Both the position numbers and the translations under genes were made by a program. A DNA stretch of 64,000 bases from Rhynchonema sp. JSB1_4 (lineage: Eukaryota; Nematoda; Chromadorea; Monhysterida; Xyalidae): contig JASAMV010007985.1 in the NCBI GenBank assembly GCA_030248065.1, positions 28,402 through 92,401 on the forward strand. The letters are read 5' to 3'. A model generated the notes under the pieces. It saw only the letters and a list, made by a program, of their open reading frames with translations, had not been told where the DNA came from and did no database searches. This document shows positions 57,905 to 64,000 of the stretch, in pieces; position 1 is the stretch's first letter, and each line of letters begins with the position of its first letter.

Positions 57905-60900
57905 ATGACCAACATATCAGACGTTGATCACTCAAACAATTCATATGAGGAATGCATTGAACTATGGCAGGACCCCTACTACCCGGAGAGTTCACTAACC
58001 TTTCAATTGCTTCTGATGATGCTCTATGTGGTGATTCTTGTGTTTGGACTGGTCAGCAATTTGGCCGTTGTTGTCGTCACCGCTAAGAATCCGTCACTGC
58101 ACAATCCGCAGGTTAGGGGGCACTGGTATAGCCCATGCACATTGGTGGGTTATGTTTGGGCTTTTGTGCGTGTGGACAGATCTGTTATGCGAGCTTCAAG
58201 ATCTGCTCACATCTCTTTGTGTAGCACGTGATTGAGTTTGGTGCATTCGCATCAAGGGCGGATCCAGGGGGCACAGTATAGCGAATATTGTTATGACGAC
58301 TAGTGACTATATTAGGCCAAATTTTTGTCGCTTGGGCTCGTGATTACGTGTAGGCTTCGGTTGGAGGTCACCACAGGTACGTACGGCACTGCGGGCTGAT
58401 TCACCACCCAACTGCAGTTCGGTTGATGATTGCAGAACTTCTTCATAATGAACATGTCGCTAGCAGCGTTGTGCGCCTGTCTGTTCTCGGTGCCATTCAG
58501 CGCAATCCAGTTCACATTCAAACGCTGGTTCTTCGGTGACTGGCTCTGTCGTGGCATACCGTGGGCGCAGGTAAAGAAAGAACCTTGACATTTTTTTCAA
58601 ATAAAGCCATTAGTTTAGAAAAAATCTCCAGGCAGCCACCATGTTGGTCAACACATCCAGTCTGTGCGCAATCGCTATCGATCGCGTCCATCTCATATGT
58701 TACTCGGGCACTTTTCGACCAAGGAGGGTATGTTGGGGATGTCGGGTGATGTTTCAGTTGCCACCGAAGGTGCATTGATGCATGACTTTTTCAACACAAC
58801 ATGTGTGTCCATTCGACCTTGAGCTCTTAAGCGTAGATCCAAACAATGGATTTAGGAACATGTATGTACTGCTGATTAAGTGATGATAACTGCACATGAA
58901 GTGCCACGTATGTAATGCGACACACCTATCGGTTGCAGGTGCTAATTTCCCTTGGAGTCATTTGGCTGCTCTCAATGTTGATCCCAATTCCGTACGCATT
59001 CAACGTCGGTCTGTCACACTATGACGGATTCTGTGGGGAATTCTGCGAGGAGAAATGGACAAGTCAAACGCAGAAGAATATGTTCACTTTCACGCTTATT
59101 ACGCTCCAGTTTGTCTTGCCGCTCACCATTATTGTCGTGTGCTACACGAAGATATTCAGGTGCGCGTGTGGGCAGTCGATGGTCTTCATTGTGGATTATA
59201 ATCAAACTTGGTGATCAGTTTGGTCCGGCAATGTCACATTTTGGTCGCGATACGCGTTAACTGTTTTAAAAAATCACGTTTTGCGTCAACAATTATTTAT
59301 CACTACATATCTTGAGCATTTCGAAATTTACTCGTACCACAATATCATCGGCCAGCCGGTAAGTTGTTTGTCAACCATCTGGGAAACCACTTTTTCCGGT
59401 CGCATTTCGAAACCTCAGCACACTATGCTGAATTGAAAGCAGCCAAGTGACCAACGCATCATCGTCTTCGGTCTATTCTCGTATAACCCGACCAAAATAC
59501 CAACCGATATACTACAGTCTGATCAGAATGGATTATATTTTAGCGAACTCAACCGTCGCGCACGCAACAAACTGTTGATGTTGCACAATCGTCGCGTCAC
59601 CGCCCGACTCGTGTCGCAATTATCGAAATTCAGTCACCAATTGACCGGATCGATGATCAAAACGGACGATGACTCATCAGGAGAGTCGAGTTTGACATCG
59701 TTTGATGGCGCCAATCTGCCAACAGCCAATTACAAAGCAGTGAAAGCGCAGCGCAAACACAAACGCAGGAACACCAGAGTGCTCGCCATGCAGGTATACG
59801 GTAGATATACAGTAATCCGTGATTTGGTTTGAGTCTTGGATTTGCTAGTAACGATGTTAGTGTTGTGCGTGACGTGCATTACCTATGAAGGGCCGCCAAA
59901 CTGTCGTTTGTGGCATCAGAAAATCTCGCTCGTAACTGATTATGTGTTATCGTTCCATAAAGCATTTCATGATATGAGGGGCAGGGTTGGGTTTAAAAAA
60001 AGTAAAAATTAAAAAAAAATTTTTAGGAAAAAGGTCCGCCACTTTTTCGGTATAAAATTAGAAAAGTATGTTCACTTTTTTATTATTTCACAACCTTTTT
60101 TTATTATTTTCCCCCTTTTTTGTTATGAAATGCATGTTTCTGCTTGTTTTTTCTCAAAAAAATCGCCTGCGGCGCTTGTATTTCGCAACGGAACAAGGTC
60201 ATTACAACGTTAGACAGTCCGTGGTTCTACTAAACTGCCTAAGCAGCCGTCATTATGTGCGCATGCAGTTCTTCCAGCAAGTCAAATCTGCTTGAAATCT
60301 AAAATTATCGTGCCAAACCGCGGTTTATGCAGCTGTTTTCATGTAACTTTGCTAAAAAAATGCGCCAATTATTATTTACCTTTCCCGTGACACGCCTTCA
60401 TTTTTCATACTACAATCTACATATGTATTGGTCGCACAATGACTTTACAAGAATTGGTCAAATTTTTTTCCTGAACCGAAAAGGGGGAAGTACCGGGGCG
60501 ACTTTGCTTTCCGCACCCCACAAAAACCTCTCACCAAAATGTTTCAGACCCGCAGCAACGTGGGTGCTCTGCTGGATTATTTTCAGATGAAAATGTTTTG
60601 TGAGCATCACAAATAGCACAGTGGTTAAGAGTGACTGAACGTGAAAATCAGGATTGATTTGATGAATTCTTATATGGTCATTGTGCGACCAATACATATA
60701 GGTACATATGGTGGACAGACTATCCCCAACGCGAATTGTCACGTTATATGGCTCACGTAAAAATATCACCTCGCTACTGCCCGTTTGTGAACACAACTGG
60801 TCGGTGTCAACTATTCCTATATTCATCAGTACGATCAAATATATTACAAAAAATTTGGACAATGTTTCACATTGAGAACAGAAATTTTTTGTGGTCCGGA

Positions 60901-62577
60901 ATAAAAAAAGTCAGTCTTAAAATTTTTTTTAGAAATTCAAAAAAGTTAAAAAAAGTTCGATAATAAAAGTTTTTTAATCCAACCCTGATGAGGGGACCCG
61001 TTATGTAAAGTGTATCACCAGCATTTCTCAGTGGACTCTGACATATAAATGTTGAACAACGACACTGGCAGACGATCTACGTCAAGCAATGGGTGAGTTT
61101 GCTTGTTGGCAGCAAATGATGTTGAATAATAACGGGGAGCGCATGTACATTCCAAAATCCATTGTGAAAAAATGGCTTTCTTCGACGGGGGCTCGAACAC
61201 AGGTCCTCCGCCTAACCGGGGCATTGCTCTACCAACTTTGCGACCAAGGGCAGGCAGTTGGTTTAGCAATGCCCAGGCGGAGGACCTGGGTTCGAGCCCC
61301 AGTCGAAGAAAGCCATTTTTTTGTTCACAAAGAATTTTGGAATGTACATGCGCTTCCGGTTATTGATCTACGTCAACCCTTCTGCAACGAATCGCGGATG
61401 TTTTACCCTGAATTGTAGGTCGGCGTGTTCACCGCCACCAAACTGCCATCGTGTCTGTTGTCGCTGTACCTCGACATGAGCACACAGCACGACCCGAACT
61501 ATGATCCGTTTGAAATCACTGTCAACGACGACGAACAGGTTTGTGTGAAGATCATATGTTCTTTTTTCAGCATCGTGGTGGATTTTCATTTGTCCATCAC
61601 CCCTGATCTTTGCCCGTTCTAGGTAGTTGGTGTCGCATTTGGCCGCAAGCTTGGTGATCATGATCAGATATAATCGGAATAGTCCAACCTTGGTCACGTG
61701 ACGTTTTGCTGTAGAAGCGCACGAGTTCAATATCAGTTTACTTCTGCGATGACATAAAATTTCAAAGGGCGTAAAGGTTTCTCCAGATAAGGTGTGACAA
61801 GCAATTTCTACGTGAGATCTGGGTACAGTATAAGTGCATAAATGTTCTAATAAAGGTCACTGGACAAACACCAGACCGATCAGTCCCACCGACCCCGCTG
61901 ATGTATTCACTCACACAGGTGACGTTGCTGTACGTTGTGTCGATCCTGATGCATTGCATATCAATGATGGCCCTCATTGCCAACCCCGTCATTTATATGA
62001 CCGTCAATCAAACGTTCCGGGACACACTGAAGGCAACATTTACACGTAATAACAAACGATTCCTCATTCCTGCCGTGTCGGTGCAGAACAGTGGAGGTGA
62101 GCAGTATTAGTATGTAACTGCGACGTCAGTTGGATTGGTCGGTCAAGAATATCAGTTAAAACGATCGTCTGTCAACACAAAACTAATGTCCATGATCCAT
62201 CAGTGAATCTTTATACCTCTCCCCTTTCAGGCGACATCATCCGCCGTCCGGAGGACGAAATCTCGTTCCTCGACCACGCCGACGCCGCCGTTTTGAGCAA
62301 ATTGGACAGTTGCAATGGCAGGACCGCGCATCACCATCGAATTGGCGTGTCGCGAAGCAGCACAACGATCAACAACAGTTTGTTGCTGGAACCACAGGCG
62401 GTCGTGAAACATCATCGCGCTAGATCACATCGAACGTCGAGCATCGTGTCGAGTCCCAGCCCGGACACACAAGCACGAACGCAACATATTATCAGGTTGT
62501 TGGTGCCGCCCGCGCACTCGAATCCATCACTTTGGACCGATGGCAACGCCAGTGGATTGGAGGACACGCAGCTGTAG
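57905..62577 (+). CDS. Rhodopsin-class (class A) GPCR, probable neuropeptide receptor
   Basis: Eight exons: 57905-58111, 58436-58570, 58632-58727, 58939-59159, 59544-59793, 61419-61538, 61919-62096, 62231-62577 (517 aa). The N-terminus has N-glycosylation sites NIS and NNS. TM1 contains GLVSNL (Asn52 = 1.50), TM2 is NFFIMNMSLAALCACLFSVP, and ECL1 has WFFGDWLC (Cys107). TM3 ends AIAIDRVHL, TM4 is VLISLGVIWLLSMLIP, and TM5 includes FVLPLTIIVVCYTKIF. A long basic ICL3 follows, then TM6 VLAMQVGVFTATKLPSC, TM7 ending NPVIY (365-369), and a Ser/His-rich 150-residue tail. The general shape suits NPY/neuropeptide-type receptors at the plasma membrane coupling to G proteins; the ligand is not predictable. 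Odd: Asp2.50, the DRY Tyr and the CWxP Trp are all replaced. Intron 5 (1.6 kb) hosts a hAT element with a nested MITE and the tRNA-like palindrome. Confidence 0.9.
59982..60987. mobile_element. hAT-type element, 1006 bp, containing a nested MITE
   Basis: Ends CAGGGTTGGG and CCAACCCTG with an exact 8-bp target duplication ATGAGGGG (59974-59981, 60988-60995). A/T-run subterminal blocks are like those of 53178-53888. The TATTGGTCGC MITE at 60426-60694 is inserted inside, so it arrived later. Located in GPCR intron 5. Confidence 0.9.
60426..60694. mobile_element. TA-flanked MITE, copy 3
   Basis: TATTGGTCGCACAATGAC at the left and its complement GTCATTGTGCGACCAATA at the right; interior collinear with copy 1. 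Confidence 0.85.
61139..61353. repeat. 215-bp palindrome whose arms are tRNA-like (tRNA-derived fold-back)
   Basis: The arms GCGCATGTACATTCCAAAAT and its complement at the right continue through TTCTTCGAC to the centre near 61246. Inside each arm is a tRNA T-arm. On the plus strand, CTGGGTTCGAGCCCCAG (61286-61302, B-box GGTTCGAGCCC). On the minus strand, the same T-arm plus a D-arm-like GTTGGTAGAGCA. The 5' acceptor half is missing in both, so these are tRNA pseudogene halves, not working tRNAs. The 12-bp word GATCTACGTCAA at 61073 and 61365 flanks the block and may be a target duplication. Confidence 0.75.
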
Positions 62578-62796
62578 CTAGCGTGATGTTTCAATCTTGA
62601 TCGACATGTTTGTTGATTGGAATGGTGCGACGGACAAAACAGCGATGTTTCAAAATACGGAATACGGTGTACTCGCTCGCACTAACGACGTGCTGCTGCA
62701 CCTGATAAAAAGTATAAAGGCGTTCCGTAGACAAGAATCCACATACACCAACAACCCGATTACCGGTGGGTGACTCTGATGGGTATAGGTTCCTGC

Positions 62797-63073
62797 TATT
62801 GGTCGCACAATGGTCACATAAGAATTAATCAAATCAATCCTGATTTTCAAGTTCGGTCATTCTTAACCACTGTGCTATTTGTGATTCTGACGAAACATTT
62901 TCAGCTAAAAATAATGTAGCAGATCAACCACGTTGCCGCAGGTCTGAAACATTCTCTTTATTACATGCTTTGTGTGCGATCACGCAACGCAACGTCATTG
63001 CCCTGTCACTTTCCCTCTTTACGAATCAGGAAAAAAATTGACCAATTCTTATAAAGTCATTGTGCGACCAATA
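62797..63073. mobile_element. TA-flanked MITE, copy 4
   Basis: TATTGGTCGCACAATGGTCA at the left, GTCATTGTGCGACCAATA at the right; interior in the orientation of copy 2. Confidence 0.85.
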
Positions 63074-63615
63074 CCCGTAGCGATCGCTGCTTCCTGATAG
63101 GACGAAACGGCTAAAACTCACTATTGTCACAAACAATTGTTTGAGGAGCGTAATGGTCCAGCCAGACCTAGGGTATGTGTACATACATACATATATCAAA
63201 TGTATATATAACTGAAGTGTTTTTAATATGGCTGTGCAACAATGAATGCGTGTCTTTGTTTACTTCCGTCAGCGATAAAATTTTATGAATGCTGAACTTG
63301 TGTCATGTAATTAAACGATGTATCAATTCATCACACAATCAAAATGAATTGCACAGTAAGCACATGCCAATATATAAAACTAATACGAGTTTGGATCAGA
63401 ACACAGCACAACAGTTGAACATGGCACGAGTAAAGCAAAGACCGGGACCTGGAACCGAGATCAGTCTACCCTCCGTAATGCGCCCTGGTGAATCTCCTTG
63501 GCGAACGACAGTTTCATTTCCAATCTGCGTTATTGAGTTAATTACAACCTCATCCCACAGTGAAAAAATTTCGAGTCCCCGGATCAATACAACTAGGATA
63601 GACTGTAAAGGCAAA

Positions 63616-63782
63616 CTACGCCAACACGAGCCCGATTTCGGAGTTGGTGCACTAGCAAAACCAAAAGAAAGAGAAATCCTCATGCGCCACGTTGTATCCA
63701 ACAACGCGTAACATTCCCACATCAGCAGCCACGTATGAATGTTTCACCAATCTAGCACGAAATCGGGCTCGTGTTGGCGTAG
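63616..63782. repeat. perfect 25-bp inverted repeat with 117-bp spacer
   Basis: The 25 bases at 63616-63640 (starting CTACGCCAACACGAG) are repeated exactly in inverse at 63758-63782. Could be the ends of a small unknown element or a hairpin. Confidence 0.7.
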
Positions 63783-64000
63783 TGTTACTATACATCACTA
63801 TACCGTACTCTGCGCGGACACACATGTGTCCACCGTAACCACCGATTTTCGCTGATCCGCACTTTCGATGCTCTTCCTGATCACACTTTGACAGAACGAA
63901 CACGAGTGTATTGTGCAAGAGTCTGCAGGAGGTATAGTTCTGTCATCTACGGAAGTCGTCCTCGAATGTTGTCTGCGCTGTACACTCATGCTAATCGATT

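Larger units (their letters stand above)
62578..64000. other. GPCR 3' flank; no recognised gene to window end
   Basis: Contains MITE copy 4 and a perfect 25-bp inverted repeat (63616-63640 and 63758-63782). An open frame on the plus strand at 63421-63711 (MARVKQRPGPGTEISLPSVM at its start) has no recognised relative and is not called a gene. Confidence 0.45.

Noticed and set aside
61189..61312. Functional tRNA genes in the palindrome
   Set aside because: T-arm and part of the D-arm are present, but the 5' acceptor strand that should pair with TCGAAGA is absent and the anticodon arm does not form a normal 7-base loop.
63421..63711. 97-codon plus frame starting MARVKQRPGPG
   Set aside because: No family recognised and it overlaps a perfect inverted repeat; coding status cannot be supported.

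Overview
This window looks like metazoan nuclear DNA, most probably from a nematode. The protein-coding genes are broken into many small exons of about 55-350 bp. Their introns are mostly 70-600 bp, with GT..AG borders and T-rich acceptors ending in TTTCAG or TTGCAG. An intron near 25.75 kb carries a degenerate array of CCTAAG/GCCTAA, the nematode telomere unit TTAGGC. The cytochrome P450 resembles the nematode CYP2-like expansion. The species cannot be named from the sequence.

Layout. 1-926 (+): 3' end of an unrecognised gene with a MIM1-like C-terminus. 2335-6268 (+): RPRD1-type CID protein, 360 aa. 6732-10015 (+): DRG2 GTPase, 366 aa. 10701-18705 (+): SSRP1, the HMG subunit of FACT, 689 aa in 20 exons. 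19901-27677 (+): ALDH7A1/antiquitin, 513 aa. 28516-31747 (-): small NHP6/HMGB-like single HMG-box protein, 103 aa, convergent with ALDH7A1. 31.7-42.4 kb: gene-poor and repeat-rich. 42446-45157 (+): ACP5-like purple acid phosphatase. 47985-51975 (+): cytochrome P450, 503 aa. 52-57.9 kb: repeat-rich intergenic DNA. 57905-62577 (+): rhodopsin-class GPCR, 517 aa, with atypical activation motifs. 62.6-64 kb: repeats, no recognised gene. I built the exon models by hand from reading phase and family alignment. For each of the seven multi-exon genes that begin and end inside the window, the exon sum is a whole number of codons.

Functional themes. The left half is nuclear housekeeping: transcription termination/Pol II CTD binding (RPRD1), a translation-associated GTPase (DRG2), and two chromatin HMG proteins (SSRP1 and an NHP6-like protein) 10 kb apart with related HMG boxes. 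The right half holds metabolic and signalling genes (acid phosphatase, P450, peptide-type GPCR). There is no sign that the set works as one pathway.

Mobile DNA is the most distinctive content. At least four hAT-type non-autonomous elements have exact 8-bp target duplications (16664-16795, 17270-17623, 53178-53888, 59982-60987). There are four copies of one TA-flanked MITE, one of them nested in a hAT element, and one long-TIR element flanked by TTA (PIF/Harbinger style). Several fold-back elements occur, including a 215-bp palindrome whose arms are tRNA-like. A short A-tailed retroposon has a 16-bp target duplication. A dispersed family has a core resembling GTGCACCAGGTCATCGTCAG. No complete transposase, rRNA gene, intact tRNA gene or CRISPR array was found.
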